Assembly: GCA_900469955.1 (NCBI GenBank) | Contig: UBYX01000015.1 | Location: 1 to 64,000 of the forward strand | Length of the DNA: 64,000 nt | Reading direction: 5' to 3' | Origin: Hyphomicrobiales bacterium | Lineage (GTDB): Bacteria; Pseudomonadota; Alphaproteobacteria; Rhizobiales; Rhizobiaceae | Made by a program: the position numbers and the translations under genes | The notes under the pieces: model-generated | Told to the model about the DNA's origin: nothing | Databases searched by the model: none | Seen by the model: the letters and a program-made list of their open reading frames with translations, nothing else | Part shown: positions 1-7,795 of the stretch, in pieces | Layout of the letters: each line of letters starts with the position of its first letter | How positions within the stretch are numbered: the stretch's first letter is position 1

Positions 1-1139
1 CCCTTGCCGTGTTCGCCGGCACGGGCCGCCTCGACGGCGGCATTCAGCGCCAGAAGGTCGGTCTGACGGGCAATCTCCTGCACGATTGAAATCTTCTCGG
101 CGATCGTGCGCATGGCGCCGACGGCGCGGTTGACGGCCTGGCCGGAAGCTTCGGCGTCGCGGGACGACTGGCGGGCGATCTTTTCCGTCTGGGCGGCGTT
201 GTCGGCATTCTGCTTGATGTTCGCGGCCATCTGCTCCATCGAGGCGGAGGCCTCTTCGGCGGACGAGGCCTGTTCGGTGGCACCCTGCGACAGGGTTTCT
301 GAACTTGCCGAAAGCTCCTGGCTGCCTGAAGAGACATTGGTGGACGCGGCCAGCGCATCGCCGACGACACCGCGCAGGCGTTCGATCATGACGTTTACAT
401 GGCCAAGCAGATCGCCGATCTCGTCCTTGGTGGAGATCTCGACCGTGCGGGTAAGGTCACCCTCGGCGACGTTGCGCACGCCTGCGGTGGCGCGACCGAG
501 GCCGCGGCTGATCGTTATCGAGATCCAGATGGCGGCGAACAAGGCGATCATCACCGCAGCCGCCGCAACGCCAACCATAAGGTTTCGCGTCGTCTCGTAA
601 AGGGCGTCGGTTTCGGCATTGGCATCGCTTAACTGCTGCTTCGACAGTGTCACGAGTTCGTCGACGGCCGCGTCCAGTCCGTTTGCAGCCTCGCGCGCCT
701 CGGTGACCGACAGGCGCTGGGCCTGATCCACTGCTCCTGCCTGGATGGATGCGCGAATGCGATCATCGGCGGCGTCCGCCTTGGCGGCGAATTCCTGGAT
801 CTTCAGCCAGCGCGGCTTCCCTTGCTCCGTGGCGATGCTCAGCGCTTTGTCCAGTGCGCTTTTCAATTCGACGCGTGCTGCGTCACCCTTCGTCCGCGCG
901 CCATCGATCTCTGCAGGAGTCGTGGCTGCGATCAGGTTCTTCTGCTGGCGGATGCTCTGGAGCTGCGCCACGCTGATCCTCTGGGCAAGCTCGAGGCGAG
1001 CGACAGGCCCGTTGGACATCTGCGTCATCGCATTGTTCAGCTCGGAAAGACTCGTAACCCCGTAGATCGCCGTTGCAAGCAACAGGACGATCATGACGGC
1101 AAAGGCCAAGCCCAGCTTGAGTTTGATCGTGAATTTCAT
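1..1139 (-). CDS. Methyl-accepting chemotaxis protein, C-terminus cut by the window edge
   Basis: Membrane chemoreceptor that would control the CheA/CheW encoded just upstream. About 379 residues are visible from ATG 1139. A first membrane segment lies near residues 8-27 and a helical periplasmic sensor near 30-180 (4HB-like by its helical look). A second membrane segment lies near 180-207, then a HAMP region and the start of the signalling coiled coil. The last visible part, [18 protein letters not shown], is the canonical receptor tip that contacts CheA and CheW. Only 4 nt separate it from the cheW stop, so it is the last visible gene of a coupled operon. The remaining signalling helix and any CheR tether are outside the window. 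Confidence 0.93.
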   Translation of the reverse strand, partial: MKFTIKLKLGLAFAVMIVLLLATAIYGVTSLSELNNAMTQMSNGPVARLELAQRISVAQLQSIRQQKNLIAATTPAEIDGARTKGDAARVELKSALDKALSIATEQGKPRWLKIQEFAAKADAADDRIRASIQAGAVDQAQRLSVTEAREAANGLDAAVDELVTLSKQQLSDANAETDALYETTRNLMVGVAAAAVMIALFAAIWISITISRGLGRATAGVRNVAEGDLTRTVEISTKDEIGDLLGHVNVMIERLRGVVGDALAASTNVSSGSQELSASSETLSQGATEQASSAEEASASMEQMAANIKQNADNAAQTEKIARQSSRDAEASGQAVNRAVGAMRTIAEKISIVQEIARQTDLLALNAAVEAARAGEHGK

Positions 1140-1143
1140 GGTC

Positions 1144-1671
1144 TCACCTTTGTGCTGAGCCGTGGGAGATGGATGAACCGGTGCGATCCGCCTCGGCGGC
1201 AAAAATCGCGTTGAGATTGGGGACGATGATGAATTCCGTCCCTCGCTTCACAAGGCATTCGATGAAGTCCGGCCGCCAACGCATCCCGACACTCGGCGGC
1301 GGCTCGCCCGCAGCACGAAGGAGTGTCGTCACCTCGTGCACCTTGTCGGTGCGGATGCCCGCAAGAACAGGTTCGCCATCGATGTTGATCGCGATGACGA
1401 TGATGCGGCTGTCGATCGTCGGTTTCGTCGCTTCCATGCCGAAAGCGAGCCGTATGTCGGCGAGCGGGATTACTTTGCCGCGAAAGTTGATCACGCAGCC
1501 GACGAAGGCCTTCGCCCCCGGCACCACGGTCTCGGGCAGGAGATCCAGGATTTCCTGTACGATCACGGCTTCCAGCGCGAACATCTCGCCGGCGATGTCG
1601 AATGTGAGGACCTCCAGCTCGTCACGGCCGTCCCAAAGGTCTTTCGAAATCTTTCTGACTGCTTCGTTCAT
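1144..1671 (-). CDS. cheW: Chemotaxis coupling protein CheW
   Basis: Adaptor linking the receptor tip to the CheA kinase in the cytoplasm. The 175 residues are almost entirely one CheW-like SH3-type domain: [17 protein letters not shown] at the start, then [20 protein letters not shown], the family's usual loop, then the SRIIVI strand. The length is typical. Its start overlaps the cheA stop by 4 nt (ATGA), showing translational coupling. It lies between cheA and the receptor gene, so it most likely serves this dedicated array. No missing core region is seen. Confidence 0.93.
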   Translation of the reverse strand: MNEAVRKISKDLWDGRDELEVLTFDIAGEMFALEAVIVQEILDLLPETVVPGAKAFVGCVINFRGKVIPLADIRLAFGMEATKPTIDSRIIVIAINIDGEPVLAGIRTDKVHEVTTLLRAAGEPPPSVGMRWRPDFIECLVKRGTEFIIVPNLNAIFAAEADRTGSSISHGSAQR

Positions 1672-3680
1672 CCCGCCGCCCGCAGATGCGCCTCCTGTTG
1701 TTGTCCTTCCGCCACCAGGTGTCCGACATCGAGGATCAGCGCCACGTCACCGTCGCCGAGGATGGTTGCTCCGGAGAAGGTTGCGACGTCGTGGTGCAGT
1801 TTGGACATGGCCTTGATGACGGTCTGGTGGTCGCCGATGATCTGGTCGACCACCAGGCCTACGCGTTCCGAGCCGGTCGAAATGACCACCACTTTCTGGA
1901 AAGGATCGGGCTTGGTGCCCGTGCGGAAGAGATCGCGGAGCCGGAGGAAAGGCACCAGGCTGTCGCGTAGCGAGATGAAGCTGCGTCCGCGCGAGCGCAT
2001 GTCTTCCTCGATTGACAGTTCCAGGCATTCTTCGACAGCCGAGAGCGGAATGACGTATCTGCCGGCGCCGACACGGACGAGGAGGCCGTCGATGATCGCC
2101 AGCGTCAGAGGAATTGCGAGCGAGATTTCGGAGCCTTCGCCCGGATGGCTGATCACGTTGATCGTTCCACGCAGTGCATCAATGGTCCGCTTGACCACGT
2201 CCATGCCGACGCCGCGGCCGGAAAGGTTGGTGACCTGCTGGGCCGTCGAAAAGCCCGGCTGGAAGATAAGCTGATAAAGTTCCTGATCGCTAAGGGTCGC
2301 ATTCGGCTGGACGAGGCCGGATGCTTCCGCCTTCGCCCGCACGCGCTCCCGATTGATGCCGCGACCGTCGTCCTTGATGGTGATGATGACCTCGCCCGCC
2401 TGCTGACGGGCGGAGAGCATGATCCGGCCTGCCGGAGGTTTGCCGGCAGCGCGGCGCTCATCCGGGGTTTCGAGCCCGTGATCGCAGGAGTTGCGGACAA
2501 GATGGACGAGCGGATCCGCGAGCCGTTCGATGACGCTTTTGTCGACTTCGGTGCTTTCACCCTCGGTGACGAGCTCGATCACCTTCCCCGTCTCATGGGA
2601 AAGGTCATGCACAAGGCGGCGAAACCGGCCGAAGAGCTGCGTGACCGGCACCATGCGCAACACCATCATGGTATCCCGGAGTTCGCCGGAGAGGCGCTCC
2701 ACGTCTTCCGAGACGGCGCGCAGCTGCAGATCGCCGCTGCCGCCCGCAAGCTGGCTGAGGCGGGACTGGGCAATGACCAGCTCGCCGACCCGATCCATCA
2801 ACTCGTCCAGCTTTTCGGCCGGCACGCGGACATTTTCGGAGGCCTTGCTGGCCTTGGCATCGGTTGGAGCCGGTGCGGCAGTCACGGGTGCTGGTACGCG
2901 CGGGGCTGAGACGGCGACCGGCTCCGCTGCGACTGGTTCGGCCGCCTGGATCGGTGTCTCCTGCCTTTCCGGGGATTTTGCCGCGGCGGTGGCAGCCTGG
3001 ACCGCCGTAATTTCGAGCTGCATGTCGTCCATGACGAAGATGAAGACATCCTCGATCGCCGAGCGGGGCTGGGACGTCAGCAATTCCACATTCCAGGAGA
3101 TATGGAGATCCGTGGGCGAGAGAAGATCGAGCGACGGAATGGCGGAACGGTCGGCGACGATCGTGCATTCGCCAAGCTCACGCAGTTCGTCAAGCAGCGG
3201 AAGAGGATTGGTGCCGTTCGCCATCGCATTCTGCGGCAGGCTGAAGCGGATCTTGAAGAGGGTCTGCGCAGGGACGTCAGCGGCCTGATGTACGCCCGGA
3301 CTTTTCGCGCCGTCGACAGCCGCCCTGAGGTTTGCGAGCAGCGCCTCGCTCGTTGCCTCATGATCGCCAGCCGGTGTTTCCACCAGGGCCCGCATGTGGT
3401 CCTTCGCCTCGAGAACGGCTGTGACCAGCGCCTGGGTTGCCGGCACCTCACCCTTGCGGACGCGATCGAAGGCTGTTTCGCAATGATGGGTAAAGGCGGC
3501 GAGGGCCTCGAAGCCGAACATCGCTCCGGAGCCCTTCAATGTGTGGAGACCGCGGAAGACCGCGTCTATCTGATCCTTGTCGCCGAGGTTTACGTTCAGG
3601 TCGAGAAGGCCTGCCTCGATCTGCTCCAGAAGCTCGGCCGCTTCCGTTCTGAAAACCGCGATAGGATCAGGAAAGCTCAT
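1668..3680 (-). CDS. cheA: Chemotaxis histidine kinase CheA
   Basis: Histidine kinase of 670 residues with the class II CheA layout. The Hpt (P1) domain contains GLHTLKGSGAMFGF, with His46 as the expected phosphoacceptor. A regulator-binding-like segment spans about 135-235 and is followed by a Pro/Ala-rich linker. The dimerisation helices begin near 283 (VRVPAEKLDELMDRVGEL). The ATPase domain has an N-box NSCDHGLE near 397, DDGRGI, and GRGVGMDVV near 490. The C-terminal 130 residues form the CheW-like P5. All catalytic motifs are intact. It overlaps the cheY-like gene upstream and cheW downstream by 4 nt each. The expected phosphotransfer partner is the adjacent single-domain receiver. Confidence 0.96.
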   Translation of the reverse strand: MSFPDPIAVFRTEAAELLEQIEAGLLDLNVNLGDKDQIDAVFRGLHTLKGSGAMFGFEALAAFTHHCETAFDRVRKGEVPATQALVTAVLEAKDHMRALVETPAGDHEATSEALLANLRAAVDGAKSPGVHQAADVPAQTLFKIRFSLPQNAMANGTNPLPLLDELRELGECTIVADRSAIPSLDLLSPTDLHISWNVELLTSQPRSAIEDVFIFVMDDMQLEITAVQAATAAAKSPERQETPIQAAEPVAAEPVAVSAPRVPAPVTAAPAPTDAKASKASENVRVPAEKLDELMDRVGELVIAQSRLSQLAGGSGDLQLRAVSEDVERLSGELRDTMMVLRMVPVTQLFGRFRRLVHDLSHETGKVIELVTEGESTEVDKSVIERLADPLVHLVRNSCDHGLETPDERRAAGKPPAGRIMLSARQQAGEVIITIKDDGRGINRERVRAKAEASGLVQPNATLSDQELYQLIFQPGFSTAQQVTNLSGRGVGMDVVKRTIDALRGTINVISHPGEGSEISLAIPLTLAIIDGLLVRVGAGRYVIPLSAVEECLELSIEEDMRSRGRSFISLRDSLVPFLRLRDLFRTGTKPDPFQKVVVISTGSERVGLVVDQIIGDHQTVIKAMSKLHHDVATFSGATILGDGDVALILDVGHLVAEGQQQEAHLRAAG

Positions 3681-4045
3681 TTGCCAAGCACCTTTCGGAC
3701 GATTTTCACGAGGCTCTCCGGATCGAACGGCTTTGTCAGCCAGCCGGTGGCGCCGGCGGCCTTGGCCTGCTGCTTCATCTCGTTGTCGGATTCCGTCGTC
3801 AGGAAGATCACCGGGACCCCCATGTGGGCCGGCATCTTGCGCAACTCGCGGATCATCGTCAGGCCGTCCATGTTCGGCATATTGAGGTCGGTAACGATCA
3901 GATCGAACTGGCCGGCATTGAGTTTGGCGATCCCGTCCATGCCGTCCACGGCTTCGGTGATCTGGTAACCTGCATTGCTGAGGGCAACGCGCGTCGTCAG
4001 CCGGATGCTCGCGGAATCATCGACCGTGAGGATACTGGCGCTCAT
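3677..4045 (-). CDS. Single-domain response regulator (CheY-like)
   Basis: A 122-residue stand-alone receiver with no output domain. The acidic pair is Asp9/Asp10, the phosphoacceptor is Asp53 in VTDLNMPNMDG, the switch Thr is at 83/84, and Lys105 is in the LTKPF loop, so all core residues are present. It accepts phosphate from the CheA encoded directly downstream, whose start codon it overlaps. It could be the motor-binding regulator or a phosphate sink, since rhizobia often carry both types; the sequence does not decide. It is coupled by a 4-nt overlap to the STAS gene before it. Confidence 0.93.
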   Translation of the reverse strand: MSASILTVDDSASIRLTTRVALSNAGYQITEAVDGMDGIAKLNAGQFDLIVTDLNMPNMDGLTMIRELRKMPAHMGVPVIFLTTESDNEMKQQAKAAGATGWLTKPFDPESLVKIVRKVLGK

Positions 4046-4371
4046 TGAATTCCCCCTTGATGAAGCCAGAATTTTGCGTCGTCAGAGGACATTCCTTCCA
4101 GAAAGCCGCTGCGTTTCAGGACGTCGAGCACCGGGCCGTTGGCGGGCTCGGCGAGCGCGATGTTTTTTCCGGCGGAGCCGGCATAAATGCGTGCAGCTTC
4201 CATCAGCTGGACAAAGCTGATGTCCACCTGGCAGTCGCTCGCAATCGCAATGGTTGTGGATTTGTTGTTGTCGATCAGCTGGAGCATTTCCTGCCGGACA
4301 GTGCCTATGGCACGTACCGTCAGGTTCTGTGGCAGCTGAAAGCAATCTTCTTTAAAATCGGCAACAGACAT
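4042..4371 (-). CDS. STAS-domain protein at the head of the chemotaxis operon
   Basis: A 109-residue single-domain protein with the STAS (SpoIIAA/MlaB-type) pattern. LTVRAIGTVRQEMLQLI is followed by TTIAIASDCQVDISFVQLME. The position that carries the phosphorylatable Ser in anti-sigma antagonists is D50-I-S52-F here, so Ser52 could be a switch residue. The C-terminal half, VLDVLKRSGFLEGM, matches the usual last helix of the family. It is the first gene of the operon and overlaps the receiver gene by 4 nt. STAS partners of CheA are known in some chemosensory clusters, but the role of this one is unknown. It is not similar enough to judge against rhizobial CheS. Confidence 0.85.
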   Translation of the reverse strand: MSVADFKEDCFQLPQNLTVRAIGTVRQEMLQLIDNNKSTTIAIASDCQVDISFVQLMEAARIYAGSAGKNIALAEPANGPVLDVLKRSGFLEGMSSDDAKFWLHQGGIQ

Positions 4372-4706
4372 CTGACCTCAATATAAATCCGCAATAGCTG
4401 AAATACTCGCGAAACTCTGGGCTTGCATCGTTAATGGCGTGTTAATGGCCCGTGGCGAAATCTCGCGGCATAATAATAATAAGTTGTAATTTGCATTCAT
4501 TCTCTGGATGGAAAATTAACTACAAGTGGCAAAACCGGCGATCTGTTTCGTCGGAATTAACCCCTTCACCCAAAGATCAGTCCCTGCGCAGGGCAAATCC
4601 ACGCCACGACTTTCTGGTGTGGCGGTGTCCCAAAAAAATGCAGGCGAGTTCATCGCCCGAGTTTCGGCAGGTGAGAGCCCCAACGTGGGCTGGAAGGTGA
4701 GGCAAA
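4372..4706. other. Divergent intergenic region with CtrA-type box and inverted repeats
   Basis: A 335-nt non-coding stretch between the chemotaxis operon (minus) and the soluble receptor-like gene (plus). It contains a perfect TTAA-N7-TTAA box at 4431-4445 and further TTAA half sites at 4516 and 4557. It also holds a 12-bp palindrome CCCTGCGCAGGG at 4582-4593 and an inverted repeat CGCCAC/GTGGCG at 4602-4624. The short open frames here have no ribosome site or protein-like composition. The right half may be a structured leader of the gene at 4707. Confidence 0.6.
4431..4445 (-). promoter_or_regulatory. Candidate CtrA-binding box for the chemotaxis operon
   Basis: Read on the minus strand the site is TTAACACGCCATTAAC, an exact match to the alphaproteobacterial CtrA consensus TTAA-N7-TTAAC. 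It lies 60-74 nt upstream of the STAS gene start, where a cell-cycle-regulated promoter would sit. That CtrA controls motility genes in alphaproteobacteria is established. Its action at this site is inference. Confidence 0.55.
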
Positions 4707-6440
4707 GTGGCTGTCAGGGCACCCATTTTTGAGGTTGCGGAAAGCTCCGAGGATATTCTGTTCTTTGTTGACCGCATGGAAGCGGCCCGGTCGCGTATCG
4801 AGGAACGGTTCCTCGAGGGCGGCGCGGCGCTTCTGTCTATTCTCGACGTGCTCAACAAGCTGATAGGCTCGCTCGATCAGTTGACGGGTTCGCTTGATGA
4901 GGGAACGGCAAACGCCACTATGGCGGAACTTAAGAACACCGTGGACCGGTTGTCGCACCTGACCGGACTGGAAGGTGCCCGCCAAGTGGGGTTTCAGGAA
5001 ATCGCCTTGACGGAACGCAAACTTCAGCCGCAAATCGAGGAGATGCAGGAGACGCTGCGCTACCTGCGAACCTTCGCCGTGACCGCCAAGATCACCGGGG
5101 CAGGTATCGCCGACTTCGCCGGTTTCGCCGAGGAAATCCTGGAAAGGATTCAGGAGGGCACGCGACAGGTCAATGATTTTGCCGGCAAGCTCAGCACCCT
5201 TGGCCAGGGCCTCGGTCCAGTCATGGTCAAAGGCAAGGCAACTCTGGCAAGTTATGACAAGACGGTGCCGCGAATCGTGGAAGGCCTCACGGAAGGGGCC
5301 GCGGAGATAGGCAAACACCGCAAGTCGCTTGTCGAACGTGCCGCCCGGGTGCGCACCGTCGCCGGAACGATCCAGACGAAGCTGGCCGCTACGCTTTCGG
5401 CGATGCAGGTCGGCGACATAACCCGCCAGCGTATCGAGCATTGCCAGGCGAGCCTCCGGATCCTGTCGGAATATCTGCAATCGCCGGCCGCGACCGAATT
5501 GAGCGCAGAGCAGCGCGAGAGCCTGTCTTTGATCATCCGTATGCTGGTATCGCAGCAGCTTAACCAGTCGATCTCCGATTTCGATCGGGATACGACGAAA
5601 ATCGTTGCGACCGTTGCAAGCTTTCGCTCTGACCTGTCGGAGATCGAGGCACTGCGCACCGCAGTGGCCGAGAACGGCACCGGCGGAAGCGACAGCGCGA
5701 TCCGGGAACTGGAAAACAGTGTTGCGGCTGCCCGCAGTGCCGTACGGGACGTGGAGGGCGTTGCCCGCCAGGCAGGCGAGCTGAGCCGTTCGACCGGCCG
5801 GACGGTGCAGGAATTGCTGAACGACATCGGGGTCGTCCGCGCCGTGCGCACAGACATCCACTACATGGCACTCAACACGAACCTGCGTTGCGGCAAGATC
5901 GGCGAAGAGGGTAGGGCAATCAACGTCGTCACCGCCGAACTCAGGAACTTTGCCGCCCTGCTTGACGAGACGGCCGAGAAGATTCTCGCAGAACTCCACA
6001 CATTGGAGGCAGCTTCCAACAAGCTGAATGGCGACCAGGGTGAAAACGAAGAGGAATGTCTCGATCTGCGCCTAGCGACGGCACTCGAAAATATTCGCGC
6101 GGTGGGTGACCGGATGGATGCCCAGATGGCGGCACTCGGTGATCAGAGCAAGACGGCGGTCGGCCAGATGGACGCATCGTTGGCGCGCCTCAACTTCAAT
6201 GCCGAGCTTGGGGAAGTGCTGCGCTCCTGCGCTCGGGAACTTGAACTTGATGGTCCCGTGTCCGAAGCGCCGGGTATTCAGGCACCGCTCGCCGATCTCG
6301 GCGCCCGCATCGCCCGTCTCTACACCATGGTTGCGGAACGCGAACTGCACGCCGAGGTGCTGGGCACGGCTCCGCCGCTGGAGGTTGCCGCTGCTGCGAT
6401 GGCCATGTCCGACGAGGACATCGAGGACGCGCTCTTCTGA
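4707..6440 (+). CDS. Soluble methyl-accepting-chemotaxis-like protein with altered tip
   Basis: A 577-residue, mostly helical, cytoplasmic protein with no signal peptide, membrane segment or HAMP domain. Near residues 380-410 it has a receptor-tip-like stretch, IHYMALNTNLRCGKIGEEGR followed by AINVVTAELRNFA. This aligns with the canonical chemoreceptor tip but lacks the usual QTN and EAARAGE residues. A second conserved-looking segment, SAMQVGDITRQRIEHCQ, lies near residue 235. It starts at GTG 4707, preceded by GGTGAGG. It is divergent from the STAS-cheYAW-mcp operon and shares its promoter region, so it likely works with that array, as a soluble receptor, decoy or scaffold. The function is not known. 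Confidence 0.8.
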   Translation: MAVRAPIFEVAESSEDILFFVDRMEAARSRIEERFLEGGAALLSILDVLNKLIGSLDQLTGSLDEGTANATMAELKNTVDRLSHLTGLEGARQVGFQEIALTERKLQPQIEEMQETLRYLRTFAVTAKITGAGIADFAGFAEEILERIQEGTRQVNDFAGKLSTLGQGLGPVMVKGKATLASYDKTVPRIVEGLTEGAAEIGKHRKSLVERAARVRTVAGTIQTKLAATLSAMQVGDITRQRIEHCQASLRILSEYLQSPAATELSAEQRESLSLIIRMLVSQQLNQSISDFDRDTTKIVATVASFRSDLSEIEALRTAVAENGTGGSDSAIRELENSVAAARSAVRDVEGVARQAGELSRSTGRTVQELLNDIGVVRAVRTDIHYMALNTNLRCGKIGEEGRAINVVTAELRNFAALLDETAEKILAELHTLEAASNKLNGDQGENEEECLDLRLATALENIRAVGDRMDAQMAALGDQSKTAVGQMDASLARLNFNAELGEVLRSCARELELDGPVSEAPGIQAPLADLGARIARLYTMVAERELHAEVLGTAPPLEVAAAAMAMSDEDIEDALF

Positions 6441-6511
6441 CTTTTACTAGCGGGGAGAGGCGGATTCCCGTGCAACTAAGAAGAACAAGCCGGCTTCTCG
6501 GCCGGTTGTCT

Positions 6512-7597
6512 TCATGGCGTCGGAGGCGGCGCTTGCAATCCGTATTGCTCGGCGAATTTGGCGAAAGCCTCGCGGGTTGCCGGATCGAGGGGGATGCCGC
6601 GCTGCCGGCGTTCTTCCGCGACCGCCCATTCCCGGTCTCCCGGTGCCATGACCCCCATACCTTCTCGTGCGGGCGAAGTTCGCAGCACCTCCAGATAACG
6701 CTCCATGCCACTCTGAAAGACCGCTTCGGAAACGAAGGCACCGGGTTTTATGGCCAGAACAAAGGCGCCAAGGGCGCGGGGCGTGGAAAAGTCCGGCCCG
6801 TTCATCGGCAGCAGGTCGAAACTCAACCCCATGCCGGAAAGAACGGCGCTCAGGATTTCCACCAGGCCCGCCAGCCCCGCGCCCTTGAAACCGAATTCCC
6901 CGCCGAGTGGCGCCAGCATTTCCACAAGCGACGGATCCTGCGTGTCCTCGCCTTCGATATCCGAAGCGACGGCGGGGGGAAGTTCTCGTCCGAGGCTGCG
7001 ATACAATTTCACGCGGTTATAGGGTATGGCGCTCGTTGCCATATCCAGGAACCATGGGTTTTGGCCGGGAACGGGTACGGCGAAGGAAATCGGGTTGGTG
7101 CCGTGAAAGCGCATCGCGCCATCGTGCAGACGAACAAAGCTGTCCGAGTTACAGAAGGCGCCGCCGACATAGCCTTTCGCTGCCGCCTCCAGGGGATAGG
7201 CGCCGGCCGGTCCGAAATGTGAGCTGTTGCGGATGGAGACGGCGCCGATACCAGCGGTTTCGGCAAGTTCCATGGCCTTTTCCATGGCCCTGTAGGCAGC
7301 AAGCGCGCCGTGGCCGTGGCCCGCATCGAGCGAGGCGACGGCGGCCCCGGTCTGGGTGATGCGAATGTCGGGCCGCGGATCGACCCTCCCTCCCGTCATG
7401 GCGGCGACATAGTGATCAAGAAGCCTTACCCCGTGGCTGTCGACGCCGAGCCGGGAGCCATGCATCATCGCGCGCGTGGCGGCATCGGTCGTAGCTTCAT
7501 CGGCTCCCGCGGCAAGGAGTACCGCTCGGCAAAACCGATCGGCGTCTTCGACAGAGACGCGGATGACGACCTCTTCGGCGGTTTGCTTCGTGTTCAT
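6512..7597 (-). CDS. Ldh-family (malate/L-lactate dehydrogenase-type) NAD(P)-dependent oxidoreductase
   Basis: Enzyme of the LDH2/YlbC/YiaK family, which reduces alpha-keto or imino acids (malate, ureidoglycolate, 2,3-diketogulonate, piperideine-2-carboxylate). The 361-residue length is typical. Family motifs are visible: GSRLGVDSHGVRLLDHYV with the conserved His near 55, SSHFGPAGAYPLEAA, FHGTNPISFAVP, and GFKGAGLAGLVEILSAVLSG. The last of these corresponds to the family's cofactor-binding region. No signal peptide is seen. It is transcribed away from a GntR regulator, which is the obvious candidate to control it. The substrate cannot be told from sequence alone. Confidence 0.88.
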   Translation of the reverse strand: MNTKQTAEEVVIRVSVEDADRFCRAVLLAAGADEATTDAATRAMMHGSRLGVDSHGVRLLDHYVAAMTGGRVDPRPDIRITQTGAAVASLDAGHGHGALAAYRAMEKAMELAETAGIGAVSIRNSSHFGPAGAYPLEAAAKGYVGGAFCNSDSFVRLHDGAMRFHGTNPISFAVPVPGQNPWFLDMATSAIPYNRVKLYRSLGRELPPAVASDIEGEDTQDPSLVEMLAPLGGEFGFKGAGLAGLVEILSAVLSGMGLSFDLLPMNGPDFSTPRALGAFVLAIKPGAFVSEAVFQSGMERYLEVLRTSPAREGMGVMAPGDREWAVAEERRQRGIPLDPATREAFAKFAEQYGLQAPPPTP

Positions 7598-7618
7598 GGG
7601 TTCGTCCTGCTCGAGTAA

Positions 7619-7647
7619 TGTGTGAAATAACGTATTATGTGCACACT
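7619..7647. promoter_or_regulatory. Candidate GntR operator between the dehydrogenase and its regulator
   Basis: The A/T-rich core ATAACGTATTAT (7627-7638) is symmetric in its outer four bases. It is flanked by GTGTG (7620-7624) and CACAC (7642-7646), giving an imperfect inverted repeat. It lies 30-50 nt upstream of the dehydrogenase start and about 150 nt upstream of gntR, a good place for a FadR-subfamily repressor. Binding is inferred. Confidence 0.35.
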
Positions 7648-7795
7648 AGACATCGTCACGATTGTAGCAAGAACTTTGTGCTGCTTACTTGGCTGTATGG
7701 CTGTGCCCGTGAATTGAATGCCAGCGAATGAACTGGTAAAATTTAAAAGGCGAATATCGCGGTCTCAAGACGATCGCGGACAGGAGACGGCGCGC

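Noticed and set aside
4575-4680. Possible c-di-GMP (GEMM) riboswitch before the soluble receptor-like gene
   Set aside because: CGCAGGGCAAATCC resembles the start of the motif, but the essential GACGCAAAGC-type segment and the second conserved arm are missing.
4650-5999. A 449-codon minus-strand frame opposite the soluble receptor-like gene
   Set aside because: No family features. The plus-strand frame has receptor-like heptad structure and a recognisable tip.
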